From Sinorhizobium garamanticum (GTDB taxonomy: Bacteria; Pseudomonadota; Alphaproteobacteria; Rhizobiales; Rhizobiaceae), in assembly GCF_029892065.1 (NCBI RefSeq), contig NZ_CP120373.1, forward strand, positions 992,001 to 1,056,000: a DNA stretch of 64,000 nucleotides. The letters are read 5' to 3'. The notes beneath the pieces are model-generated. The model had not been told where the DNA came from and did not search any database. It saw only the letters and a program-made list of their open reading frames with translations. The stretch's first letter is position 1; each line of letters opens with the position of its first letter. Positions 16,737 through 27,416 of the stretch are shown in pieces. A program made the position numbers and the translations under genes.

Positions 16737-17696
16737 ATGCTGAATGAGACCAAAGAAGAACGCGAAGCCGTATCCAGTTATTTCCATGGTCAAGCACCTG
16801 ATCTGGAAATCACGTTCATGCAGAAGATTTACTCCGAGCATGTTCTAAACCACGTTCACGATGTCTGGGATGTTCACACCAACAAGGACAGGTGGTGGGT
16901 GATAACGAACCCCACGAACCTTTACTCGCAGGAGCAGTTTCCCAATCTCGATTATGCAGTGACGTTTCATATTGGCCTATGCCTCAGGGTACCGAGAACC
17001 CTGAAGCAGCGCCGTCAGGATCGGCAGGTTCTCCCGTTTGGCGCCGTCTTCCAAGAACTTGAAGCCGCAACCTTGGCCCTGTCTCAGGCTACAAACGTGC
17101 CCGGCTATCAATCTGTCGGGATGCGAAGCCGCGAAACTCTGCTCGCGTTTATTGCCATCGCGCAGGATTGGTTCACGCCTGAGGAGGGCAAAGAGGCCCC
17201 GAAGAGGGCTGACTTCAAAGGATGGTCGGAGCTTATCTTCGATGCTCTTCTCTCTGGACGAGACCAGAAGGACCGCCGTCGCCTCTTCAAGACCCTGTCG
17301 AAAGAGGCTTGGGATTTTGCTGCGTGGCTCACACACGCGAAGTCTGCGACGTGGCGAGATGCGGAAGCCTGTCTTTCAACCACAGAACACATCATTGGCC
17401 TGGCGAGTTCATTGTTGATCTTGTGGATGCGGGGCGTGCCGGAGGCTTGCCCAAGCTGCGGCTCCCCCAATCTTGAACCGGAGGAAGGTCGAAACCTTGA
17501 GATGCCAGAAGTCGTCTGGGAGAGGCCAACCTGCGCTGACTGTGGCTGGACCGGAAAAGCTGTGCCGATCGATGAAGAGGAACCCGGCGAAGAGCTGAGG
17601 GAGATCATCCAACGCCACAGCGCGGTTGAACAAGGAGACGAATGCATCATACCGACGGTGCCGCTCAGGAAGTTGGCAACCCCTTCCGACGACTGA
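16737..17696 (+). CDS. Uncharacterised protein with C-terminal zinc ribbon
   Basis: About 319 residues. The N-terminal two thirds are mixed alpha/beta with many aromatic residues (WDVHTNKDRWWVIT, NLYSQEQFPN), then a helical part (EAWDFAAWLTHAKSATW). The C-terminal part has a four-cysteine zinc ribbon: C-P-S-C-G near residue 250 and C-A-D-C-G about 30 residues later. No signal peptide or clear catalytic motif. I do not recognise the family. Its place in a restriction island makes a defence-related or DNA-linked role possible, but this is only context. Start ATG 16737 is chosen over a frame extension of 12 codons; no strong ribosome site is seen. Confidence 0.7.
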   Translation: MLNETKEEREAVSSYFHGQAPDLEITFMQKIYSEHVLNHVHDVWDVHTNKDRWWVITNPTNLYSQEQFPNLDYAVTFHIGLCLRVPRTLKQRRQDRQVLPFGAVFQELEAATLALSQATNVPGYQSVGMRSRETLLAFIAIAQDWFTPEEGKEAPKRADFKGWSELIFDALLSGRDQKDRRRLFKTLSKEAWDFAAWLTHAKSATWRDAEACLSTTEHIIGLASSLLILWMRGVPEACPSCGSPNLEPEEGRNLEMPEVVWERPTCADCGWTGKAVPIDEEEPGEELREIIQRHSAVEQGDECIIPTVPLRKLATPSDD

Positions 17697-17922
17697 ATAG
17701 ACAAAAAGACACCGATAGGGGAGCCGGGGGCCAAAACAAACTGATCCATCCCAGTTCCACCAAGGCTCAACCAGAGAGGAGCCAAGGTGGACCGGTAGCC
17801 GGATGTCTGAACGCACAGCCTTTGGCGAGCATATGCCAGTTGCTGGAGCGACGAGACACGCTGCCGTAGGCGGCAATGAGGCGGTGTCTCAGTCTCCCGG
17901 CACCAGACGTAGCCCCGAGGTG

Positions 17923-18255
17923 CTAACCCCTCTGAGATGCCTCAACCGCGTCAGGACGAGGACGGTATTTCTGGGTCCGCACCGACCGGGTTTCGCTCTC
18001 GACGCAATCGAGGCCGGCCCAAGTCTTAAGCGTCCGGTCACGCTGAAAGACGGGGATGTGTCCGTCTCTGTCCAACGCCTTGCGGATGACGTGGACTTTC
18101 CCGCTCGGGTCGTGCCCAAGCTCAACGAGCTTCCGGCACAACGGAGAGATCGGGCCCTTGATGGTACGGCAGTTTCGACGGGAGGTGAGATCGACCATAA
18201 GGCCGCTTTCGACATGACGGGCGGCATAAGACCCGATCAGTTCGATGGTGTGCAT
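17923..18255 (-). CDS. Small hypothetical island protein
   Basis: 110 residues from ATG 18255. The frame has a protein-like composition: MHTIELIGSYAARHVESG, RKLVELGHDPSGKVHVIRKA and FQRDRTLKTWAGLDCVESE, ending in basic RTQKYRPRPDA. It may start further upstream at TTG, where AGGAAAGG stands. I do not recognise it. Codon pattern makes it more likely than the overlapping frame on the plus strand. Confidence 0.5.
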   Translation of the reverse strand: MHTIELIGSYAARHVESGLMVDLTSRRNCRTIKGPISPLCRKLVELGHDPSGKVHVIRKALDRDGHIPVFQRDRTLKTWAGLDCVESETRSVRTQKYRPRPDAVEASQRG

Positions 18256-18862
18256 GGCGGTGAGGACCGCTGGGATCAACGCAGGATACCTTTCCTGTTG
18301 GTGGTGATTTGATGATGAAGGGGGCGCACTGGCGACACCGCCCCGAGACCGGCATTCCTTGCGGTGCGGTGGAGACAATTTACGAGCGCCGACGGTTGGG
18401 TCGGGGTGATGGCACCAGCGCAAACAAGAGCGCGTCTGTAGCCGATGCCGGGAATGTGGACCGTGAGACGCCACAGGCCGAGGAAGGGGATGGCCCGTCA
18501 CAAATCGCCCTGGGCAAAGAAGGACAGCACAACTCCGGTTCGACCTCTGGCTGACTACTGGACAGGAGGAGATCGTTGATCGTCCTCATTCCGGTTCACA
18601 GCCCCAGCGCTCGGTCTCGGTCAGGACTGCGGAAGGCTTCCGCGTGGATGCCACGGAGATCCCCTGCGAGAGGAGAGCTGCAGTCCCAGTCCGAGGCTTA
18701 ACGCAGGTGGGGCCGTGGTTCACTGCGGTGGTGCTCTGGATCAGGGGAGGAGGAGGTGATTGACACCCTCCCCTCTCAAGGGAACGGAAGTCAGGACCGT
18801 AGCCCACCATGGCTCTAACCATAGTTACACTAAGGTAACCCCCTCCGCACCTACTGTTGCCC
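18256..18862. other. Island stretch without a convincing gene
   Basis: Several open frames overlap on both strands, but none has a good ribosome site and a protein-like sequence. A hairpin at 18743-18774 (AGGGGAGG with CCTCCCCT) lies downstream of the small minus-strand gene and lacks a T-run. The stretch may hold degraded cargo. Confidence 0.45.
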
Positions 18863-19105
18863 CTATTGGCCGAAGCCTCGCCGGTATGCCGTTCGCCGCT
18901 CGTCGAAGTCTGCGCCGTTGATCTCGACAAGCTCCATCCGGTCGGCATCGAGTGGCATGTTTGACCGTGCAATCCGTTTGGCGCGGCACAGTCGTTTCGA
19001 GCGGAAGACAGACTGACGGCCACCGCTCAAGACCTCCTGCCCGTCGAAGTATATCACCGCGAAATATCGGACTGGTCGTGATTGCTTGGCCTCGGTGTGT
19101 GCCAT
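18863..19105 (-). CDS. Small basic hypothetical island protein
   Basis: 80 residues with a strong AAAGGAAA ribosome site six bases before ATG 19105. It begins MAHTEAKQSRPVRYFAVIYFDG, has several Arg-rich stretches (SKRLCRAKRIARSNM) and no cysteine pairs or membrane segment. Function unknown. A basic small protein near the recombinase and integrase could be a DNA-binding factor such as an excisionase, but sequence alone does not show this. Confidence 0.6.
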   Translation of the reverse strand: MAHTEAKQSRPVRYFAVIYFDGQEVLSGGRQSVFRSKRLCRAKRIARSNMPLDADRMELVEINGADFDERRTAYRRGFGQ

Positions 19106-19302
19106 GGTGATTTCCTTTCGCGGTGTCGATGGGATGGTGGGGCGCAAGATCGAAAAGAAGTTGCTCCTGTTGTCTCTATTCGGCCCCGCGCCGTGGCACC
19201 GTAGCGACCTCCTGATCGCGTTCTGCGGTTACGGCTATGGTGATGGCAGGAAGACGCCGCCTCCTCTGGAAAGCCTCTACCGCAACAGAATGCAGGCATC
19301 CG

Positions 19303-19971
19303 CTATGAGGACCGAGAGGAGACCCGATCCAAGACCCTCGACACTTGCGTCGGCGTCCACTTGCCGCCCCGCGATGTTGGAATGTTCATGCTGTCCAGCG
19401 TCTCAGCGATTGCGCTCAGGGTCTGCCCCGACGCTCTCAACGGCCCGACAATCTTCATGACCTTGGCTGCTTCGGCATCCGCCTTCTGCTGGATCGCTTC
19501 GTTGCGCTTCATCGTCTTGTCGCGGAGACCACCGAGACGGACGCCCCGTCCCTTAGCAGCCTTAAGCGCCGCCTTGGTCCGCTCGGAAATGAACGTCCGC
19601 TCCTGTTCCGCTAACGCCGCGTAAATGTGGAGCTGGAACTTGTCCGCTTGGGGCATCTGCGCGACCCGGAGCTTCACCCTCTTGTCGTCCATCAGCGTGG
19701 CGATGAACGAGACCTTACGGCTCAGCCGGTCCAGCTTGGCAACCAGCAGCTCAGCCCCCGTCTTGCGCACCAATTCCAACGCCTTGGTCAGCTCAGGGCG
19801 TTCGCTGTCCGCTCCCGACTGCACGTCACGGAACTCCCCGATGATCTCGAAGGGTATGTCGGAGAACTTGTCGAGGAAGATGGCGATGTCCCGCTCCTGA
19901 GCCTCCAGCCCAAGACCACTACGGCCCTGATCCTCGGTGCTCACTCGAGTGTAGATGACGTATTGCTGCAT
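19303..19971 (-). CDS. Serine recombinase, resolvase/invertase family
   Basis: 222 residues. The catalytic serine lies in YTRVSTEDQ (Ser11), with the conserved arginine region SERPELTKALELVRK, then AKLDRLSRKV and the YAALAEQERTFISERTKAAL helix E. The C-terminus has the helix-turn-helix with a Recombinase-like tail (IAETLDSMNIPTSRGGKWTPTQVSRVL). It is a small resolvase-like enzyme, half the size of large serine integrases, and may resolve or invert island DNA. CAGGAG before ATG 19971 supports the start. Confidence 0.9.
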   Translation of the reverse strand: MQQYVIYTRVSTEDQGRSGLGLEAQERDIAIFLDKFSDIPFEIIGEFRDVQSGADSERPELTKALELVRKTGAELLVAKLDRLSRKVSFIATLMDDKRVKLRVAQMPQADKFQLHIYAALAEQERTFISERTKAALKAAKGRGVRLGGLRDKTMKRNEAIQQKADAEAAKVMKIVGPLRASGQTLSAIAETLDSMNIPTSRGGKWTPTQVSRVLDRVSSRSS

Positions 19972-20017
19972 GTCCGATCTCCTGTTGGAGGGAGCATGTC
20001 AGCGACCTTATCAAATG

Positions 20018-20218
20018 TCAACGTTCGTTGTGCCTGATAAATTCAATGAAGTCAGCACAGACTCTAACAGAACGTGTTGCCGCATGGAGCGTCTGCCCTG
20101 ATGCGCGGTAGAAGCGAGCCGCGAGAGCTGAAAGGTCCTCCGCAGTCGGCACTTCGATCGAAGCAATCGCGCGACCATCGTCCTGACCGCATCCGAAGTC
20201 CGAGAGCGACGACCCCAA
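20018..20218 (-). CDS. Possible small hypothetical protein upstream of the recombinase
   Basis: 66 residues with a helical, protein-like sequence (VPTAEDLSALAARFYRAS, VCADFIEFIRHNE). It ends 46 bp from the recombinase start on the same strand. The only start is TTG without a ribosome site, so it may be a chance frame. The stop lies by a short inverted repeat (CAACGTTCGTTG, 20019-20030). Confidence 0.3.
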   Translation of the reverse strand: MGSSLSDFGCGQDDGRAIASIEVPTAEDLSALAARFYRASGQTLHAATRSVRVCADFIEFIRHNER

Positions 20219-20342
20219 GAAAGCTGACGTTCACGGAGGGATAAACCCGGGGGGTACCGGGGGGAAATGACCAAGCCGCTCATCTGATTGGGTGGCTCAA
20301 ATTTCTGCACAAAACATTTCGGTCTCCGGAGCTGTCGCTGTC

Positions 20343-20397
20343 TTGTTAAGGCGATGTAAGGACGACATAAAGGACTCGGTACACGCATCGGGGGAAA
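20343..20397 (+). promoter_or_regulatory. Candidate promoter and ribosome site of the hsd operon
   Basis: TTGTTA (20343-20348), a 17-bp spacer and CATAAA (20366-20371) resemble -35 and -10 boxes. GGGGGAAA (20390-20397) is a good ribosome site four bases before hsdM. The rest of the 429-bp gap up to the recombinase holds a G-rich stretch (CCCGGGGGGTACCGGGGGG) but no clear gene. Confidence 0.45.
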
Positions 20398-20400
20398 CGC

Positions 20401-22232
<1,832 letters not shown>

Positions 22233-22236
<4 letters not shown>

Positions 22237-24188
22237 CAGGAAACAACTCGTCCTGGTTGGGCGCATTGCCATCTAGCTGGATGCAGACGAAGCTGAAAAG
22301 GGTGGTGAACAACGCTCGACCGATCACATACGGCATCGTTCAAGCCGGTCCGATGGTCGAGGGCGGCATCCCTTATATCCGCCCTGCCGATATGACAGAC
22401 GAAGCTGGTGTTACTGATTTCGACGCAATGCTGCGCACCTCTGACGAGATTGCAGCATCATACAAGCGTAGCTCCCTTCTTGGCGGCGACTTGGTCTGTT
22501 CGATAGGTCCCTCTTTCGGCAAGGTGATGGTGGTCCCGAAGGAACTTGAAGGCGCCAATTTGACGCAGGGAACCGCAAGGGTTGCAATCGCACCGGAGTG
22601 TTGCAATCGCTATTATTTCTGGGTGCTTCGTAGCCGGATCTCCTTCGCGCAGTGGGAGAGCATCGTCGGGGGCGCTACTTTCCGGGCGCTCAATTTAGAA
22701 CCTCTTGCTGAAACGGAGGTACCTCAGCCTCCGCTCCCCGAGCAAACCGCCATCGCGACGTTCCTCGACCGCGAGACCGCCAAGATCGATGCGCTGGTGG
22801 AGGATCAGAAGCGGTTGATCAAATTGCTCACGGAAAAGCGCCAGGCCGTCATCTCCCACGCGGTCACCAAGGGGCTCAACCCGGATGCCCCGATGAAGGA
22901 CACGGGGATTGAGTGGCTCGGGGAGGTGCCGGAACGTTGGCGCATTTGTCGGTTGAAGCACATCGCGGCAAGAGACGGCATACAGATGGGCCCATTTGGC
23001 GGCATGTTGAAAGACTTGGAGACCGAGCCAACAGGCTATAGGCTCTATGGGCAAGAGAACACGATTACAGGCAACTTCGCACTCGGCTCGCGGTGGCTCG
23101 ATCATCCTCGGTTTTGCGAGCTTAACCGCTACAAGTTGGAGCCCGGGGACTTGGTAATGACGAGGAAGGGGTCGATAGGAAACTGTCGTCTTTTCCCGGA
23201 CAACGCAGATCCAGGCGTAGCAGACAGCGACACCATACGACTTCGGTTGGATCCTGCGGAAATAAAAGCCGAGTATGCTCTCCGGCTTCTTCATGACGCG
23301 ATGTATGTTCAGACCCAGTTGTCACTTGTGAAACGAGGGGCAATTCTCGCTGGACTTAACACGGAAGTAGTTGCCAATCTTGTCCTCGTGCTGCCACCGG
23401 CAGATGAGCAACAAGAAATATTGTCGCGACTACAATACGTCTCCGACGTATTTCAGCGCTCGCTTGACGATGTTGCAGCATCAATCGCTCTCCTCCAAGA
23501 ACGCCGCGCAGCCCTGATCTCAGCAGCCGTCACCGGCAAGATCGATGTGCGCGGTCAATCAACCTCTACAGTTGTGACTCCTGACTTTCGCCAGAGCCGG
23601 AAGCTCGTCGCCGCCAAGATTGTCGAAGACCTGTCGGGCCAGAAGACATTCGGCCGTGTCAAGCTGCAGAAGCTGCTCTACCTGGCAGAAGCTCATGCCA
23701 GCATACATGAACTAAGTGGCCATTACGTTCGGGAAGCCGCGGGGCCGCTCGACAGGGACATGGTTCGGGAAGTCGAGACGGCTTTGCAAGTTTCCGGTCA
23801 TGTCGTCATTGAACAGCCGGAAGGCCGGGGCACTGCCGTGAACTATCAACTTCGCGGAACGAAGGGAGCATTCGAAACGGAATTACAGACACTTCTTGGG
23901 GACAGAATTTCGGCCCTTTCCGAATTGATCGAGACGGTGGGAGCGCTCGACACCCGGGGAGCAGAAGCCGTGGCCACACTCTATGCGGTCTGGAATGACG
24001 CTCTCGCGTCCGGCACTGTCACGAGTGACGACGAGATCATCAGGGAAGTTCTGAACGAGTGGCATCCAAAGAAGGCTGAGACGTTCACCGTAGCGGATTT
24101 GAAGCACTGGCTGGCTTGGATGCGCCGCAATGGATTGAAGCCGAAAGGAAATGCCCCCGTGACGAGCACTGGGAGGTTGTTCGTCTGA
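22233..24188 (+). CDS. hsdS: Type I restriction-modification specificity subunit with extra C-terminal domain
   Basis: 651 residues, about 200 more than a usual HsdS. Two target-recognition domains each end in a conserved helix: [19 protein letters not shown] (about 170-188) and [17 protein letters not shown], with a repeated [24 protein letters not shown] after each. Beyond residue 449 an added domain begins ([16 protein letters not shown], then [15 protein letters not shown]), which resembles the SocA/Panacea-like family. HsdS chooses the DNA target and joins HsdM to HsdR. The frame is continuous, so this is a fusion and not a readthrough. Overlaps: ATGA with hsdM, TGATG with hsdR. Confidence 0.92.
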
Positions 24189-27100
24189 TGACTCTACATC
24201 GGGAGATCAGCTTCGAAACGGAAATCTGCGCTCACCTCGCGGCGCATGGCTGGCAGTACACGGAGGGTGATGCTGCCAAGTATGACCGCAGCCGAGCGCT
24301 GTTACCTGCGGACGTCGTGGCGTGGGTTCAGACCTCGCAGCCGAAGGCTTGGGAGACACTGGCGAAGAACCACGGTTCCGCTGCCGAGACCATGCTGCTC
24401 GACCGCATCCGCAAGCAACTCGACGAGCGCGGGACTCTGGATCTGCTGCGCCACGGCGTCGAACTGATCGGTCTCAGGGCTCCGCTGAAGCTCGCCGAGT
24501 TCAAACCGGCCTTTGGGCTCAACGAAGAGATCCTGGCCCGGTACGACGCCAACCGGCTGCGTGTCGTACGGCAGGTGCGCTACTCGAATAACAACGAGAA
24601 TTGCGTCGACCTCGTCCTATTCCTGAACGGGCTTCCGGTTTCGACCGTCGAGCTGAAGACGGACTTCACCCAAAGCGTCCAGGACGCGGTCGACCAGTAC
24701 AGGTTCGATCGGCATCCGAGCCCCAAGGGACAATCGCCTGAGCCTCTCCTGAGCTTCCCCAGCGGTGCTGTCGTCCACTTTGCGGTGAGCAATGCCGAAG
24801 TGATGATGGCGACGAAACTCGAAGGCGCCGACACCCGCTTCCTGCCGTTCAACAAGGGCAATGAGGGCGGCAAGGGCAACCCGCCCAACCGGAACGGACA
24901 CCCGACCGCCTATCTCTGGGAGGAGATCTGGGAGCGCCATTCCTGGCTGGAGATCCTCGGGCGCTACATTGTTGCCGCGAAGGACGCCAAGAAAAAGATT
25001 ACGGGCCTGATCTTCCCGCGCTTTCACCAGTTGGACGCAACAAGGAAGCTTCAAGCTGCGGTTCTCGCCGAGGGCGCAGGGGGCAAGTACCTGATCCAGC
25101 ATTCGGCGGGGTCGGGAAAGACCAACTCGATTGCATGGTCGGCGCATTTCCTCGCCGATCTCCATGATAAGCAGCACAAGAAGATCTTCGACACCGTCAT
25201 CGTTGTGTCTGATCGTAATGTGATCGACACCCAACTTCAGGAAGCGATCTTCAGCTTTGAGCGCACCACAGGCGTCGTCGAGACAATCACGAGTGAAGGC
25301 GGGGCGAAGAGCAGCAAACTTGCCGAAGCGCTCGCCGGAGGAAAGAAGATCGTCGTCTGCACCATCCAGACCTTCCCGTTTGCGCTGGAGGCAGTGCGGG
25401 AGCTTGCTGCGACACAGGGCAAGCAGTTTGCGGTGATTGCCGACGAGGCGCATTCAAGCCAGACGGGTGAGACCGCATCGAAACTGAAACAGGTTCTCTC
25501 AGCCGAGGAACTCGCGGAACTCGGGGACGGTGGCGAGGTCAGCAGCGAAGACATTCTCGCGGCCCAGATGGCGGCTCGTGCGAGCGAAAGCGGCATCACC
25601 TATGTGGCCTTCACGGCGACCCCTAAGGGCAAGACGCTGGAACTCTTTGGCCGCCGCCCGAACCCGAGCGAACCGGCGAGCGAGACCAACAAGCCACAGC
25701 CCTTCCACGTCTATTCGATGCGTCAGGCCATTGAAGAGGGCTTCATCCTCGACGTCCTGAAGAACTACACGCCCTACGATCTCGCCTTCAAGCTGGCCAA
25801 CGCTGGCGGGGAGATGGACGACAAGGAGGTCGAGCGCAAGGAGGCGGTCAAGGCGCTGATGCGCTGGGTGCGGCTGCATCCCTACAATATCAGCCAGAAG
25901 GTCCAGATCGTCGTCGAACATTACCGTGCGAACGTGCAGCCGCTGCTCGACGGCAAGGCGAAGGCCATGGTGGTCACCGGCAGCCGCGTCGAGGCCGTGC
26001 GGTGGCAGATCGCGATGCAGAAGTACATCCGGGACCAGAAGTACGACCTCGGCACCCTCGTGGCGTTCTCGGGGGAGGTCGATGACAAGGAAAGCGGCCC
26101 GGAGCCTTTCTCGGAGTCGAGCAAGGAACTGAACCCGGGACTGAACGGGCGCGACATCCGCGAGGCCTTCAAGCTGCCGGAATACCACGTGCTGCTCGTC
26201 GCCAATAAATTCCAGACCGGGTTCGATCAGCCGCTGCTATGCGGCATGTATGTCGATCGCCGCTTGGCGGGAATACAGGCGGTCCAGACGCTCTCGCGCC
26301 TCAATCGGGCACACGCGGGCAAGGACACGACCTATGTCCTCGACTTCGTCAACAGCGGCGACGACATCCTGAAGGCTTTCCAGACCTACTATGAGACTGC
26401 TGAACTCGCAGGGGTCACCGACCCGAACCTCGTGTTCGACCTCAGAGCGAAGCTGGACGCCGCCGGATACTATGACAGCTTCGAGGTCGATCGTGTCGTG
26501 AAGGCGGAACTCGACCCGCAATCGAAGCAGGGCGATCTTGTAGCCGCCATCATGCCGGTCGCGGATCGTTTGCTTAGGGCCTACAAGGTGGCACAGGAGC
26601 GCCGAACGGTGGCCCTGACAAAAGAGGATGCCAAGGCGGCGAAGGATGCCCAGGACGAGATGGAGGCGCTTCTGCTCTTCCGCAGCGACATGGGCGCTTT
26701 TGTCCGGGTCTACGCCTTCCTGTCGCAGATCTTTGACTACGGCAACACCGACATCGAGAAGAGATCGGTCTTCTACAAGCGACTGATCCCACTGCTCGAC
26801 TTTGGTCGGGAACGGGAGACTGTTGACGTCTCTCAAATCAAGCTGACGCACCACAAGCTTTCGACCAAGGGGCCACGCTCCCTTGCTCTCACGGGCGAAG
26901 CGTCCCCGTTGATGCCCTACACGGCCCCCGGCTCAGGCTCGGTGCAGGACAAGGAGAAGGCGCTGCTCGCTGAAATCGTCGAGCGACTGAATGATCTTTT
27001 CCAAGGCGTCGATGATGACGATCAGGTTCGATACGTCATGGGTGACATACGAAGCCAGGTGATGAAATCGGAGACGCTCGCCCAACAAGCCGAACACAAC

Positions 27101-27292
27101 ACCAAGGAGCGTTTTGCCGACTCCCCCGATCTATCTAAAGCCATTGAGAACGCCATCATGGATGCCCTTGAAACGCATTCCGCAATGAGCAGACAAGCGC
27201 TCGCCTCAAAGGAAGTCCGTGACGGCATCAAGGAAATCCTGCTTGGACCGGGGCGGCTTTGGGAAGGGCTGAGAGAGCGAGCGCAGATCTAA
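24188..27292 (+). CDS. hsdR: Type I restriction-modification endonuclease/translocase subunit
   Basis: 1034 residues. An N-terminal PD-(D/E)xK nuclease has Asp141 and Glu155-x-Lys157 (VDLVLFLNG, VELK). The SF2 translocase follows: Walker A HSAGSGKT (Lys311), DEAH at 419-422, motif III FTATPKGKT and a motif VI-like SRLNRAH. The C-terminal helical part binds the HsdM2S core. It cleaves DNA far from the target when both strands are unmethylated, using ATP to pull DNA. Start ATG 24188 overlaps the hsdS stop by one base (TGATG). The nuclease and motor motifs all look intact. Confidence 0.95.
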   Translation: MTLHREISFETEICAHLAAHGWQYTEGDAAKYDRSRALLPADVVAWVQTSQPKAWETLAKNHGSAAETMLLDRIRKQLDERGTLDLLRHGVELIGLRAPLKLAEFKPAFGLNEEILARYDANRLRVVRQVRYSNNNENCVDLVLFLNGLPVSTVELKTDFTQSVQDAVDQYRFDRHPSPKGQSPEPLLSFPSGAVVHFAVSNAEVMMATKLEGADTRFLPFNKGNEGGKGNPPNRNGHPTAYLWEEIWERHSWLEILGRYIVAAKDAKKKITGLIFPRFHQLDATRKLQAAVLAEGAGGKYLIQHSAGSGKTNSIAWSAHFLADLHDKQHKKIFDTVIVVSDRNVIDTQLQEAIFSFERTTGVVETITSEGGAKSSKLAEALAGGKKIVVCTIQTFPFALEAVRELAATQGKQFAVIADEAHSSQTGETASKLKQVLSAEELAELGDGGEVSSEDILAAQMAARASESGITYVAFTATPKGKTLELFGRRPNPSEPASETNKPQPFHVYSMRQAIEEGFILDVLKNYTPYDLAFKLANAGGEMDDKEVERKEAVKALMRWVRLHPYNISQKVQIVVEHYRANVQPLLDGKAKAMVVTGSRVEAVRWQIAMQKYIRDQKYDLGTLVAFSGEVDDKESGPEPFSESSKELNPGLNGRDIREAFKLPEYHVLLVANKFQTGFDQPLLCGMYVDRRLAGIQAVQTLSRLNRAHAGKDTTYVLDFVNSGDDILKAFQTYYETAELAGVTDPNLVFDLRAKLDAAGYYDSFEVDRVVKAELDPQSKQGDLVAAIMPVADRLLRAYKVAQERRTVALTKEDAKAAKDAQDEMEALLLFRSDMGAFVRVYAFLSQIFDYGNTDIEKRSVFYKRLIPLLDFGRERETVDVSQIKLTHHKLSTKGPRSLALTGEASPLMPYTAPGSGSVQDKEKALLAEIVERLNDLFQGVDDDDQVRYVMGDIRSQVMKSETLAQQAEHNTKERFADSPDLSKAIENAIMDALETHSAMSRQALASKEVRDGIKEILLGPGRLWEGLRERAQI

Positions 27293-27416
27293 CCTGGACT
27301 GCCGAGACGCCCTTGCTGCTGCTCGGTCGCGCTGTCGTCCTTCAGGTCCTTCTCAAGCTGGGGAGATCACCTGCTTGGAGGCAAAGTTGCGTGTTGGTGC
27401 ATCATGGCCCCGGCCC

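Noticed and set aside
17803..18312. 169-residue plus-strand frame in the island
   Set aside because: Composition is unlike a folded protein; the opposite strand frame is more protein-like.
18586..19023. 145-residue minus-strand frame in the island
   Set aside because: Ser/Thr-rich random composition, no start signal, and it overlaps the better-supported 80-residue gene.
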